From: an uncultured Clostridia bacterium
Lineage (GTDB): Bacteria > Bacillota > Clostridia > Christensenellales > UBA1242
Reading direction: 5' to 3'
NCBI GenBank assembly: GCA_904397185.1
Contig: CAJFOL010000081.1
Location: 1 to 18,671 of the forward strand
Length of the DNA: 18,671 nucleotides
The notes under the pieces: model-generated
What the model saw: only the letters and a program-made list of their open reading frames with translations
The model's database searches: none
What the model was told of the DNA's origin: nothing
Translations under genes and position numbers: made by a program
Part shown: piece after piece, positions 7,353 through 15,541 of the stretch
Layout: each line of letters opens with the position of its first letter
How positions within the stretch are numbered: the first letter of the stretch is position 1

Positions 7353-7796
7353 TTATTCCTTTTCTTCTTCGTCTTCAAATTGTTTTAAATATTGTTTAAT
7401 TTTGCCTATAGCACCGATATTTTCGAGGGGTGTTTCAATTTTTGCATTATATTTTTCTTTAATAAATGCAATTAAATATTTTATATAATCTTGACCTGCT
7501 AGAAAAATAAATTCATCGTTTTGCATATCAAAAGTATCTTCCATTTGTTTTAGCACTTTCTTAGACCAATCTTTCTTTATCTGTGTTTTGGCTCCGCACA
7601 GTGTTTGGTCGTAGGGTGCAAGAATTGTATCTTCGCTGACTAAACCATGTTTAGCGGATAGGATATAGATATTGTCAGCAAGAGTTTTAGCAAAAATATA
7701 TTCCTTTCTAAAAAGGTCACTTTTGCTATATAGTTCTTTTGCAGGACATGAGTAGGGCATCTTACTCTTTGTGCATGCTATCAATGCTATCTTCAT
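7353..7796 (-). CDS. DUF6884-like protein
   Basis: A 147-residue protein. Visible motifs match the DUF6884 pattern: MKIALIACTKSK at the start, CPAKELY, SDLFRKEY, YILSAKHGLV, and PYDQTL. The last third is charged and ends in an acidic DEEEKE tail. The biochemical activity of this family is not known to me. The ATG at 7796 is chosen over the GTG at 7808 because GTGAGG lies at proper distance before it. It overlaps the 3' end of the GIY-YIG-like gene by 35 nt in another frame, so translation is probably coupled and the proteins are made in step. The tight pairing suggests a joint task on nucleic acid, which is inference. No strong terminator is seen directly after it. Confidence 0.7.
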   Translation of the reverse strand: MKIALIACTKSKMPYSCPAKELYSKSDLFRKEYIFAKTLADNIYILSAKHGLVSEDTILAPYDQTLCGAKTQIKKDWSKKVLKQMEDTFDMQNDEFIFLAGQDYIKYLIAFIKEKYNAKIETPLENIGAIGKIKQYLKQFEDEEEKE

Positions 7797-8442
7797 TTTC
7801 TGCCTCACATATTTCTTTTAATTTTTCAAATTCTTCATCTGTCAGGGGCGTGGCTTTTAGACCTTGCGACAGCCACATTCCTGATTTTTTGACGTTATTG
7901 TTTCGTAGTTCAGGCATAAAATTGCCAAGCCACTTATCTGATGCCTTGAAATCTTCACAGTGGAATAGTGAAGAGATAATTGCTTCCTCTAAACGTAGAC
8001 GTTCTTCCTTTGTTTCAAGAGGGAAGACCACAAAAGTCATGTTTTTATCGAGAAAGTCTGAAATAGTGCTTTCAAGTTGTTTACATTCCTCTTCATATTG
8101 CTCGTTACGGAACTTTTCTTTGCTTGCTCTTTTTGTTAAATCTTTATTCCAGTAATCTAAGAGTGGATTGCCGTCTCTGTTGAGCATAGCACGACCAATA
8201 TTCTTTCTAAAAATTGAGCGGTCTTTATTTTTCGTTAAGTAGTGCTGAATAAGTCTACTTTTGAGGTTGTTTTGTCCTGTATCCGTGCCTACACGGACGA
8301 TCCTGTCATAACCATGATATTTTTCGCCATTTTCAAAAAAGATATATATTCCATTGTTTATCTTTATCTCGTCAATATCTTTTATAGATAATCGTTTCAT
8401 GCTATTAAAAAGTTTATGTAGGTCTAAACAATAATCTTTCAT
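7762..8442 (-). CDS. GIY-YIG nuclease-like protein
   Basis: A 226-residue protein with a GIY-YIG-type core. NNGIYIFFENGE (29-40) supplies the GIY strand, and RIVRVGTDTG (47-56) replaces the usual YIG with RVG. R63 in LKSRLIQHY fits the helix Arg, and Glu152/153 in RLEEAIISSLF is a candidate for the metal-binding Glu. A charged insertion (~70-125) separates these parts. GIY-YIG enzymes cut DNA or RNA; the loss of the second Tyr leaves activity uncertain. The ATG at 8442 has AGGAG just upstream; the longer frame to 8487 runs into the promoter and is rejected. It is first in a two-gene operon with the DUF6884-like gene. Confidence 0.65.
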   Translation of the reverse strand: MKDYCLDLHKLFNSMKRLSIKDIDEIKINNGIYIFFENGEKYHGYDRIVRVGTDTGQNNLKSRLIQHYLTKNKDRSIFRKNIGRAMLNRDGNPLLDYWNKDLTKRASKEKFRNEQYEEECKQLESTISDFLDKNMTFVVFPLETKEERLRLEEAIISSLFHCEDFKASDKWLGNFMPELRNNNVKKSGMWLSQGLKATPLTDEEFEKLKEICEAENEDSIDSMHKE

Positions 8443-8458
8443 AACTTCTCCTATAAAT

Positions 8459-8487
8459 AGTTTAACATAATTAGGCAAAAAAATCAA
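8459..8487 (-). promoter_or_regulatory. Promoter of the GIY-YIG/DUF6884 pair
   Basis: On the minus strand, TTGATT (8487-8482), 17 bp, TAAACT (8464-8459). The predicted start lies about 10 nt before the ATG at 8442. Confidence 0.6.
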
Positions 8488-8555
8488 TATTTAAACAAAA
8501 TCTTTATTTTTAACAAAATACATTTATTTTAGACACAAAAAGACAAAATATTTTT

Positions 8556-8584
8556 TTAATATAAATGCAGGCTCATTTTATAAT
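8556..8584 (+). promoter_or_regulatory. Candidate spoIIE promoter region
   Basis: TTAATA (8556-8561), 17 bp, TATAAT (8579-8584), 18 nt before the ATG. Upstream at 8531-8548 are two AGACA-type repeats (TTTTGTC on the minus strand) loosely similar to Spo0A boxes. Spo0A control of spoIIE is known in Bacillus; the boxes here are weak matches. Confidence 0.4.
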
Positions 8585-8601
8585 AAAAATGGAGTTTTTA
8601 T

Positions 8602-10878
8602 ATGAAAAATAAGTTAAATTTGATTATTAGATTTTTGTGTTTTACTATTTTATTTTTTATTCTATCTAGGGCAAATATTTATGGAGAGATTTTTCCATTT
8701 GCCTTTCCAATGCTGTTCGCTCTTGCATGGGCAAATCAAAAAGTCTATTTGCTTGCACCTGCATATATAATTGGGCATTTAATCAATTACCATGCCTTTC
8801 CAGACATAATCAATGCACTTGTGACAGTACTCTTCCTTTTAGTGCCTTATTACATACATCTTGTGTTGAAAAAACCGATGAAAAAATATGAACTTTTCAT
8901 TTTTTCACTGTTTTCACAGGTCTCGTATATAACATTTGGAATTTTAAATGGCATAAGTATGGTGGCAATAATAGGAACCGTTTTGGGAGGACTTGCTTTT
9001 CTGTATGGCTGTCTTGTTATATTTGAGCCACTCATAATTCGTGGTTTTTCGTATAAACTTACCGCAGTTGAGATGACCTGTGGAGCAGTAATTCTTATGG
9101 CAATTTCGGCAGGACTTGTAAGTTTTGATATATATGGCTTTTCACTATTAAAACTTTTTGTCAGTTTTGGACTGCTTGTGCTTGCTCATGTGTCAACTTC
9201 AACGTTGACCTTGATTTTTTCAGGAGTGATGGGGCTAGGTAGTATGCTGCCAAGCAATAACCCAATTTTTGTAGCACCCTTTCTCATTTGGTCGCTTGCA
9301 GTTTTGATATTCCGCGGACAAAACAAAGTTTTCCTGCCCTTAGCACTACTAGCAGGTGAGATGCTTATAACATTTTACTTTAATTTGTATTACGGATTCT
9401 CAGTTGCCGAAATTTTACCTACCATCATTTCATCGGTTGCATTCCTAGTATTGCCTAAAAACTTTTTAAAACAACTATCATCTCTTCTTACAGCGAGCAA
9501 TGAACGTCTTGCGGTGAAGAATGTCGTCAACAGGAATAGAGAACTGCTCGGCAGACGACTGTCATGTTTATCCGAAGTGTTCTGTGATATGAATGAAGTC
9601 TTCAAAAAATTGATTAAAAGCCAGATGAGCGAAGAAGAGGTCAAGGATATGCTCTACGAAGAGGTAAAAGACACCATTTGCAAGGGATGTCCTGAGCAAA
9701 AACATTGCCATCGAACCTTTTGTGAGGATACCAAGAAGATTTTTAAAGAACTTATCACAATTTCCTTTGAGAGAGGCAAGGTAACCATTTTGGATTTTCC
9801 TAGTTATCTATCATCACGATGTGGGCGGGTAACCCATCTGATAAGCGAGATAAACACTTTGACAAACCAATATAAATCATACTCCACACTTGTTGGCAAC
9901 GTAGACACAAGCAAACGTCTTATTTCAGACCAACTGAGTGGCATTTCTTCGATTATGAAAAATTTGGCAGACGAAGTTGATAGTTTGGTGAGTTTTGACA
10001 CCTCTAGGGAAACTAAAATCATAGACGAACTTTCATCAAACAATATTATTTGCACCGATGCAGTCATTTACGAAAAGGATGCTCGCTCGACCTTAGCCTC
10101 ACTTGTTGTGAGAGAGGAAGATACAGGAAAACTAAAACTTCCACAAGTTGTCTCAAAAGTTTGCGGGGGCAAAATGGCAATATATGACGTCCATCCAACT
10201 GAAAAGGTAGGACTGGTCAATGTCAACTTAAAATCCGCACCGATGTTTGATTGTGTGTTCGGTATTGCCTCTCAACCAAAAAGTGGTTCAAACATATCAG
10301 GTGACAGTCACTCAATAGAAAGACTGGATGGTGATAAATTTATGTTTGCAATCTGCGATGGTATGGGTAGCGGACAAGAGGCAGGCGAGAAATCTCAAAC
10401 GGCGGTGGGCTTGGTTGAAAATTTTTATAAAGCAGGCTTTGACAATGAAATAATCTTGTCATCAGTCAATAAACTTCTCAACCTTGAAAAGGATGATATT
10501 TTCTCTACTATAGATATTGTTGTAATTGACTTAAAGAATGGGATTGCAGACTTTGTTAAGATGGGCAGTGCTTCTTCATATATTAGGGGACAAGATGAAT
10601 GCAAAATTATAGAATGCTCTAGCCTTCCAATAGGTATACTCCAAGATGTAAACACAGTCACAAAAAAGGTGGTGTTAAATGAAAAGGATATGATAGTCCT
10701 TTGTTCAGACGGGATCAATGATGCTTTTGGTAGTGATAGCCAGTTTAGAGACTTTCTTCTGACAATAAAATCTGTAAATCCTCAAGAAGTCGCTGATAAG
10801 ATATTGGAAAGGGCGCTTGCAAACAATAATGGCTACGCGGTGGATGATATGACCTGCTTAGTTGTGAAAATATTTTAA
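8602..10878 (+). CDS. spoIIE: Stage II sporulation protein E (SpoIIE), PP2C-type phosphatase
   Basis: A 758-residue protein, slightly shorter than B. subtilis SpoIIE. Residues 1 to about 292 contain roughly ten membrane segments. A central cytoplasmic region follows with a Cys cluster (CKGCPEQKHCHRTFC near residue 360) typical of SpoIIE. The C-terminal PP2C phosphatase has FAICDGMGSGQEAG (~582-595), VLCSDGINDAFG (~700) and VDDMTC (~746), the metal-binding Asp motifs. In sporulating bacteria SpoIIE sits at the polar septum and dephosphorylates SpoIIAA, which frees sigma-F in the forespore. GGAG precedes the ATG. The gene stands alone and ends at a strong terminator. Its presence argues for an endospore-forming lineage. 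Confidence 0.95.
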   Translation: MKNKLNLIIRFLCFTILFFILSRANIYGEIFPFAFPMLFALAWANQKVYLLAPAYIIGHLINYHAFPDIINALVTVLFLLVPYYIHLVLKKPMKKYELFIFSLFSQVSYITFGILNGISMVAIIGTVLGGLAFLYGCLVIFEPLIIRGFSYKLTAVEMTCGAVILMAISAGLVSFDIYGFSLLKLFVSFGLLVLAHVSTSTLTLIFSGVMGLGSMLPSNNPIFVAPFLIWSLAVLIFRGQNKVFLPLALLAGEMLITFYFNLYYGFSVAEILPTIISSVAFLVLPKNFLKQLSSLLTASNERLAVKNVVNRNRELLGRRLSCLSEVFCDMNEVFKKLIKSQMSEEEVKDMLYEEVKDTICKGCPEQKHCHRTFCEDTKKIFKELITISFERGKVTILDFPSYLSSRCGRVTHLISEINTLTNQYKSYSTLVGNVDTSKRLISDQLSGISSIMKNLADEVDSLVSFDTSRETKIIDELSSNNIICTDAVIYEKDARSTLASLVVREEDTGKLKLPQVVSKVCGGKMAIYDVHPTEKVGLVNVNLKSAPMFDCVFGIASQPKSGSNISGDSHSIERLDGDKFMFAICDGMGSGQEAGEKSQTAVGLVENFYKAGFDNEIILSSVNKLLNLEKDDIFSTIDIVVIDLKNGIADFVKMGSASSYIRGQDECKIIECSSLPIGILQDVNTVTKKVVLNEKDMIVLCSDGINDAFGSDSQFRDFLLTIKSVNPQEVADKILERALANNNGYAVDDMTCLVVKIF

Positions 10879-10939
10879 GATATTAAATAAAAATAATATA
10901 AAATAAACTGAAATAAAAATAAATTAAAAGTGGAAAATA

Positions 10940-10979
10940 AAAAATGAAAACTATAAAAAAATTAGTTTTCATTTTTTTA
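10940..10979. terminator. Bidirectional terminator between spoIIE and the YcxB-like gene
   Basis: AAAAATGAAAACTA (10940-10953) pairs with TAGTTTTCATTTTT (10963-10976), with T and A runs on the two sides, so it can end both converging transcripts. Confidence 0.85.
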
Positions 10980-10995
10980 TTATAATACGAAATTT

Positions 10996-11562
10996 TTATT
11001 TTTTATTCTTTTTCATTTCACCAAGTGATTTTTTGTCAACATATTTTAAATTTTTATTTTTTAAAAATTCAATAAGTTCGGCAATGGTGCCTTTGTTCAT
11101 TCCGGTCTTTAAAACAAGGAAACATTGATTTTTGCTTGTGTATATAAATAAAAATTCTTGATATTCTACAAACTGATAAAGAGTACTATATTCAAATGTC
11201 TGGAAGTAATCTTCGTCCCTGTCTTCGTCAACATTTGTCACCTTTAAATGGTCATCATAAAATTCGAAGACATTGACGTATTTTCCGCCATTAAATAACA
11301 CTGCATTCTGTCTTTTTATTTGCTCTTTAGATAGGTAGGGGAAGAATATGATTCCTCCAACAATCCCCGCAATGATGATTGCACCGCCAACATAGGCATT
11401 TACAAAGCAAAGCCCAACACCAAGTCCAACAAGTACTAAGGTTATTATTGTGGCAACTATAATTGTATGTTTTTTTTGGGCAAATAACTGAAAGGAGGTG
11501 ATATCACTTTCATTTAGTGACGTAGTATTTTTTAAAATAATATCTTTTTCTTCTTTTTCCAT
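10996..11562 (-). CDS. YcxB-like membrane protein
   Basis: A 188-residue protein. A soluble N-terminus of ~30 residues is followed by two membrane helices (~33-54 and ~57-76), then RQNAVLFNGGKYVNVFEFYDDHLKVT, a beta-rich domain in the style of the YcxB-like C-terminal fold (PH-like barrel), with YSTLYQFVEYQEFLFIYTSKNQCFLVLK and a final AELIEFLKNKN helix. The molecular role of this family is not known; the soluble part should face the cytoplasm. It has its own promoter and AAAGGAT as ribosome binding site. It ends 17 nt from the shared terminator with spoIIE. Confidence 0.7.
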   Translation of the reverse strand: MEKEEKDIILKNTTSLNESDITSFQLFAQKKHTIIVATIITLVLVGLGVGLCFVNAYVGGAIIIAGIVGGIIFFPYLSKEQIKRQNAVLFNGGKYVNVFEFYDDHLKVTNVDEDRDEDYFQTFEYSTLYQFVEYQEFLFIYTSKNQCFLVLKTGMNKGTIAELIEFLKNKNLKYVDKKSLGEMKKNKK

Positions 11563-11584
11563 AATTTATCCTTTTTGCGCATTT

Positions 11585-11613
11585 ATTTTAACAAAATATA
11601 TATTTTTTGTCAA
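11585..11613 (-). promoter_or_regulatory. Promoter of the YcxB-like gene
   Basis: On the minus strand TTGACA (11613-11608), 17 bp, TAAAAT (11590-11585). The predicted start lies about 16 nt before the ATG. Confidence 0.75.
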
Positions 11614-11693
11614 TTATTTAATAATACAAAAATAAAAATCAATATTTTAAAAATAGGTATAAAAATAATCGATGATTATTTATAATAAAATAA

Positions 11694-11724
11694 ATAAAAA
11701 ATAGGACTATTAAAATCCTATTTT
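11694..11724 (-). terminator. Terminator overlapping the AAA+ ATPase stop codon
   Basis: On the minus strand AAAATAGGA and TCCTATTTT pair across nine bases and are followed by TTTATTT. The first arm encodes the last Lys-Ile-Gly codons, so the hairpin overlaps the end of the coding region. A second palindrome, AATAATC-GAT-GATTATT, follows at 11674-11690. Confidence 0.75.
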
Positions 11725-13269
11725 CCCAACAAAATTTTCATTTGTTTGTTCTTCACTTAAAGATTTGTCTGCCATACGGAGGTCTTCTGTTGTAATCACA
11801 AAGTCTTTCATATCTGCTCTTCGTGCTTGGCATTCTTCGGCGGATTGCAAAAGATTTCTGACATAACCTGCATTTGAAAAGTTTTCTTTTTTGCTTTCAC
11901 GTTCTAAGATTGAAGCAAGTTCATCCTGTGCTTTGTCTTCAAGAGTAAATCCATCTTTTTTCATAAACATATTGAAGATGGCTTCAAGTTCTTCAAGATT
12001 ATAGTCGCGAAGTTCGAGAATGTTTGGGAATCTTCGTCTAAAGCCTATGTTTTTATCCATAAGTTGTTTTACTTTGTCCTTATAACCTGCTATTATAACC
12101 AAAGTCTTATTAGTTGGGTCTTGCAACTGTTCGTTGTAAAGCCCCTCAATCTCAGTCATAAGTTGAGTTATTGCTTCGTTGGTAAACGAGTCCCCACTGC
12201 CTTCTTCGGTGAGCAAACTATACACTTCGTCCAAGAAAAGTGTTCCATGACGAGCCTGCTGGAAGAATTTTTTAACAAGTCCTGTGGTTTGCCCAACGTA
12301 TTTTGCTTTAAGTTCAGCACCATTGATAGATACAAATTCTGGATTTTTTATGATACCTGCATCGAAGAAAGTCCTAGCCATTGCCTCGGCGACTGTAGTT
12401 TTACCAACCCCAGGATTGCCTACTATTCTAAAGTTGCAAGCAATTGCCTTTTGAGGAGCCTTTAAGATAAGTTTTGTTTTGCCTAGTATTGCATTCTTTA
12501 CATCTTTAAGTCCTATCAAATCGTTAAAGTTTTTATCAAGTGCCTCCTCAAGAGATAATGGCTTAGGCTTAATATCAGAGTCACTTTGCACTTGAGAAGA
12601 GGCTCTTGATTTCTTCTTTATAATGCTACTAAGTTGTGGGTCAGAGTCAACAGTGTCCTCAGCAAGACCTTGCTCGGCTACTTCATAGAGAGGCTCAATT
12701 ATCTCCGCTATGTTTTTGTAGTTAAAACCAGTATTATTCAAAAGGTCGTATTTGATACATTCAAGTTTGCTTTCATTAAATTCAGCAACATCTTTGAAGA
12801 AGTTTTTTATATTTTTAAGACTTGCAAGGTCTTGATAACTTAAATTCCCTTGCGAGATAATAAATGAAGCCTTGTCAATGAGGTTGTCACTTTTTGAAAG
12901 TATTGCAAAGATTTTATTTACATAATCTCCAGCCTCGAAATATTCTGCAATTTGTTCGTAAGCACTATGTACATCCTTTGTGAACAGTTTATCAATATCG
13001 CTGATAATAGTAGATTGAATTGCAAGTCCTGCATATTTTAAAATATCAGTAAATGCCTCAATAAATGCTAACTTTCGTTTTCTCATCTGTGAATTATCAC
13101 TAGGGTTAAAAGACAGAGTGTTATACACCTCAGTAGTTTTAAACATGTCCTGTGCCTCAAGACTTTCTGGTAAACTGTCTGAAAAGAGAACTTCATGTAT
13201 AAATTCTTCAGGTTCTTTAACCAGAAGGTATTGATAAGCGACATCTTCAAGTTGTTGTTCAAAAAACAT
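11710..13269 (-). CDS. AAA+ ATPase of the CbbX/SpoVK type
   Basis: A 519-residue protein. Residues 1-240 form a helical N-terminal region I do not recognise, ending in a Ser/Lys-rich linker. The AAA+ module runs from ~245: FNDLIGLKDVKNAI, Walker A GNPGVGKT (284-291), aromatic pore loop AKYVGQT (322-328), Walker B LFLDE (344-348), sensor-1 region VIIAGYKD (391-398), and Arg finger RRRF (411-414), followed by a helical lid. This order is that of the CbbX/SpoVK group, hexameric remodellers that thread a protein substrate. The ATG at 13269 follows GGAGGG. The TTG at 13317 lies inside the -35 box and is rejected. The substrate is unknown. Confidence 0.85.
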   Translation of the reverse strand: MFFEQQLEDVAYQYLLVKEPEEFIHEVLFSDSLPESLEAQDMFKTTEVYNTLSFNPSDNSQMRKRKLAFIEAFTDILKYAGLAIQSTIISDIDKLFTKDVHSAYEQIAEYFEAGDYVNKIFAILSKSDNLIDKASFIISQGNLSYQDLASLKNIKNFFKDVAEFNESKLECIKYDLLNNTGFNYKNIAEIIEPLYEVAEQGLAEDTVDSDPQLSSIIKKKSRASSQVQSDSDIKPKPLSLEEALDKNFNDLIGLKDVKNAILGKTKLILKAPQKAIACNFRIVGNPGVGKTTVAEAMARTFFDAGIIKNPEFVSINGAELKAKYVGQTTGLVKKFFQQARHGTLFLDEVYSLLTEEGSGDSFTNEAITQLMTEIEGLYNEQLQDPTNKTLVIIAGYKDKVKQLMDKNIGFRRRFPNILELRDYNLEELEAIFNMFMKKDGFTLEDKAQDELASILERESKKENFSNAGYVRNLLQSAEECQARRADMKDFVITTEDLRMADKSLSEEQTNENFVGKIGF

Positions 13270-13288
13270 ATTCCCTCCATTTTTAATA

Positions 13289-13317
13289 ATTATATTACAA
13301 AATTGCCTATTCGTCAA
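13289..13317 (-). promoter_or_regulatory. Promoter of the AAA+ ATPase gene
   Basis: On the minus strand TTGACG (13317-13312), 17 bp, TATAAT (13294-13289), about 20 nt before the ATG. It is back to back with the tRNA-Ser promoter. Confidence 0.85.
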
Positions 13318-13366
13318 TAGGGGAATTGAAGAAATATGATTTTGAAAGGAATTTTTGCGAAAATGA

Positions 13367-13395
13367 TTGACAATAAAACAGTGATATGCTATTAT
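13367..13395 (+). promoter_or_regulatory. Promoter of tRNA-Ser
   Basis: TTGACA (13367-13372), 17 bp, TATTAT (13390-13395). The mature tRNA starts about 39 nt after the predicted transcription start. Confidence 0.85.
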
Positions 13396-13440
13396 ATTTC
13401 TTGTAAGTTAACCCAAAACAATTTAAAAATCAGTAGACAT

Positions 13441-13531
13441 GGGGAGATACTCAAGAGGTCGAAGAGGCGGCCCTGCTAAGGCTGTAGGTCGGGAAACCGG
13501 CGCGAGGGTTCGAATCCCTCTCTTCCCGCCA
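13441..13531 (+). tRNA. tRNA-Ser, anticodon GCT
   Basis: A 91-nt class II tRNA with encoded CCA (13529-13531). Acceptor arms GGGGAGA / TCTTCCC pair with one G-T. The anticodon arm is CGGCC-CTGCTAA-GGCTG, giving GCT, which reads AGC/AGU serine codons. A long variable arm with GTCGGG/ACCGGC-type pairing and a GGTTCGAATCC T loop are visible. Confidence 0.95.
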
Positions 13532-13542
13532 CCATTTTTTAA

Positions 13543-13571
13543 CGTACCAAATGCCTTTTGGTGCGTTTTTT
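13543..13571 (+). terminator. Terminator of tRNA-Ser
   Basis: CGTACCAAA and TTTGGTGCG pair fully (one G-T) over a five-base loop, followed by six T. Confidence 0.9.
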
Positions 13572-13622
13572 CGTGCAATGAAATTGTAGGTTGGGTGATT
13601 GAAAATTTAAGGTCATGGGCAT

Positions 13623-13682
13623 AAAAAACTCCTATGTTTTAATATAGTTAAAGTTTTGCCGTTTTAACTAAAAACATAGGAG
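13623..13682 (-). terminator. Terminator of the three-gene operon
   Basis: On the minus strand, CTCCTATGTTTT and AAAACATAGGAG pair perfectly over 12 bases, with a second nested stem (AGTTAAA/TTTAACT), and are followed by TTTTTT (plus-strand A run 13623-13628). It lies 114 nt after the last stop codon of the operon. The stretch 13683-13795 holds no gene I can support. Confidence 0.85.
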
Positions 13683-13795
13683 GTTTATGTCTATAAACTT
13701 TAGATTGGTGGTCTTTGCACACGAAATATAGTTGTTTATAAATGTAGATATCATAGATTGTATTTATTAAACATACAAAAAGGCTAAAAGATTAA

Positions 13796-14254
13796 TTATT
13801 CTAATATTTTATCTAATTCTTCTTGTGATTGTTTTAAATTATTGCTTACAGGTCGAGATTTCTCGGCTTCTTTACGATCATGAATGACTTGCTTGTCACT
13901 CGCTTTTTGCAGGGCAAGTACATCACGTCCAGTTAAGATATTCTTACCAGTTATACGGTCGACTATTCTTCCTTTTAAGTAATTCATAGTAGTAATTGCT
14001 GGAACTTCATCTATATCTATTGAATTCATTTTCTTTAGGGCAGTGGTAAATTCCAAACCTCGTATATCGCCATTATCTTCTATCTCTTCAAAGGTTTTTA
14101 AAGAATAAAGTTTGCCATTGCTTGTTTTTAAAACTAGGGTAAATTCGTCATTATTTACTGCCTTAACATAGATATTGCATGGCAGAAATTTTAATTTTTT
14201 TATTGCTTTTAATTTTGCTTTATATTCTTTTTTATCTATAATTCTCTCCTGCAA
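13796..14254 (-). CDS. Unknown protein, third gene of the operon; start codon uncertain
   Basis: A protein of about 147-152 residues that I do not recognise. It is basic and has a beta-rich middle (FTLVLKTSNGKLYSLKTFEEI) and a charged helical C-terminus (~105 to the end). It has no signal peptide or membrane segment. The start is odd. The frame opens with TTG at 14254, directly after a TAA, but AGGAG lies just downstream of that TTG, so the ribosome should start further on. The in-frame codons at good distance are ATT (14242) and ATA (14239), and no ATG occurs for another ~75 codons. Either a rare AUU/AUA start is used, or the TTG works without a ribosome binding site. The gene is 39 nt after the 385-residue gene and ends the operon. 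Confidence 0.6.
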   Translation of the reverse strand: MQERIIDKKEYKAKLKAIKKLKFLPCNIYVKAVNNDEFTLVLKTSNGKLYSLKTFEEIEDNGDIRGLEFTTALKKMNSIDIDEVPAITTMNYLKGRIVDRITGKNILTGRDVLALQKASDKQVIHDRKEAEKSRPVSNNLKQSQEELDKILE

Positions 14255-14293
14255 TTAATATATCATAATTTGGTTTAATTTTAAAGACCCTTT

Positions 14294-15451
14294 TTAAATA
14301 TCTTTTTCTTCGATATTTTCATCATATTTTTCTTTTAACTGTTTTAAAATTCCTATCTCGTGACTTAAAAAACTTATATTTTGCTTTGATGGAACGTCTG
14401 GGTCGACTCTAGGCAGGTCTTGTATAATCTCTGGTAACATTTTTTGGAATAGTGAATAGTCGCATAATTTGTCTACTATTTCTTGTTGTGTCGCTTTAGG
14501 AAAAGGATATATCCATGCTTGGACTGAGGATATACTTATATCAGGCTGGAAGACACGACCCTTGTTATCTTTAATGATAAAAGGCATAAACCCAAGTTTA
14601 TATCTATTTTTAACAAAATAATCAAATCTTTCATTTAATTGAGATTGATACACACTATAATCATCGTCAAAACCCTGCTTTTGCAAGATTTCCTTGTTTT
14701 CTTGATAATATTTTTTTAGACAGTCAAGAAAGAATGCATTTCGATTTTGAATTTCGTTTGGTGGATATTGTCTCAATATTTCTGAAACAAAGATATCTAT
14801 AAACTCACTCATTGTATTGCTTAGTGTATACCCAAGGTCGCTTGATGCACCGATTCCCTGATATAGGTGGGTGGTGAATGGTTTGTCGACAGCACCCTCA
14901 AAAAGTTGAGGTTTTGTTCTATGTATTTGGTCAATGATTTCAAGTGCTTTAAAAAAGTCTTCATTGTTAGGATAAATCACTGCTCTATCACATGAATTAT
15001 CTTTGACGTTAAAAAATTTGTAGTTATAAAAGATATCCTTACCCTTGGCAAGGTCATCAAATGTTTTCAAAAACTCTATTAATTTGTTCGAGTGTAGACC
15101 AAGATAAATTCTTACAAATCTATGCTTGTCCTGTGATTTTGTGGTGCCGTAAGCAAATGGCGGGAAGAAATATAGCCCATTTTCGTTGTTGACTATTACA
15201 GGTCTATGAGGGTCATAGGCATTTATTCCTTTGTCTTTGCAGATTTTCTCAAAACCTTCAATCAATGCTTTTGCATTTTCTTGGAACTTCAGCCTGTCAT
15301 CTTTTGTAATTGTAAGCCTAGTCTTGCCGTTTGACAAGGGCATCCTTATAAGTTTGTCAATAATTTTAGCCCCATTTAAGTAATCTGTCATAAACAGTTT
15401 AAAATCTCTTTCATTTTCTATTCGGTTATCAAACAATTTATTCCAATCCAT
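14294..15451 (-). CDS. Unknown 385-aa protein, faint HopA1-like pattern
   Basis: A soluble protein without signal peptide or membrane segment. I cannot name it with confidence. The region 108-210 has an order of motifs that recalls HopA1-family proteins: RFVRIYLGLHSNKLIEFLKT (111-130), then DRAVIYPNN with a following helix (155-175), then KPFTTHLYQGIGASSDLG (190-207). HopA1 proteins include type III effectors and the lyases of class V lanthipeptides. The resemblance is by eye and weak. The N-terminal ~100 residues and C-terminal ~150 residues show nothing familiar. It is the middle gene of a three-gene operon, 90 nt after the first gene, and starts at an ATG. Confidence 0.6.
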   Translation of the reverse strand: MDWNKLFDNRIENERDFKLFMTDYLNGAKIIDKLIRMPLSNGKTRLTITKDDRLKFQENAKALIEGFEKICKDKGINAYDPHRPVIVNNENGLYFFPPFAYGTTKSQDKHRFVRIYLGLHSNKLIEFLKTFDDLAKGKDIFYNYKFFNVKDNSCDRAVIYPNNEDFFKALEIIDQIHRTKPQLFEGAVDKPFTTHLYQGIGASSDLGYTLSNTMSEFIDIFVSEILRQYPPNEIQNRNAFFLDCLKKYYQENKEILQKQGFDDDYSVYQSQLNERFDYFVKNRYKLGFMPFIIKDNKGRVFQPDISISSVQAWIYPFPKATQQEIVDKLCDYSLFQKMLPEIIQDLPRVDPDVPSKQNISFLSHEIGILKQLKEKYDENIEEKDI

Positions 15452-15541
15452 ATCCTCATCCTTTTATTTTTAAGTGTTGAGATTATAGTAAATTATATCA
15501 TTAGTCTAAATCATTTTAGGTGTAATTTGATAAATCAAACT

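Noticed and set aside
7739..8155. A 138-codon plus-strand ORF opposite the GIY-YIG-like gene.
   Set aside because: It is the shadow of a gene with a good promoter, ribosome binding site and family motifs on the other strand.
13439..13624. A 61-codon plus-strand ORF.
   Set aside because: It is tRNA-Ser and its terminator read as protein.
13629..13731. A hairpin that hides AGGAGG before a 14-codon plus-strand ORF (13687-13731), looking like a translational switch.
   Set aside because: On the minus strand the same hairpin is followed by TTTTTT and lies just after a minus-strand operon, so it is that operon's terminator. The AGGAGG is the arm complement and the ORF is too short and unsupported.
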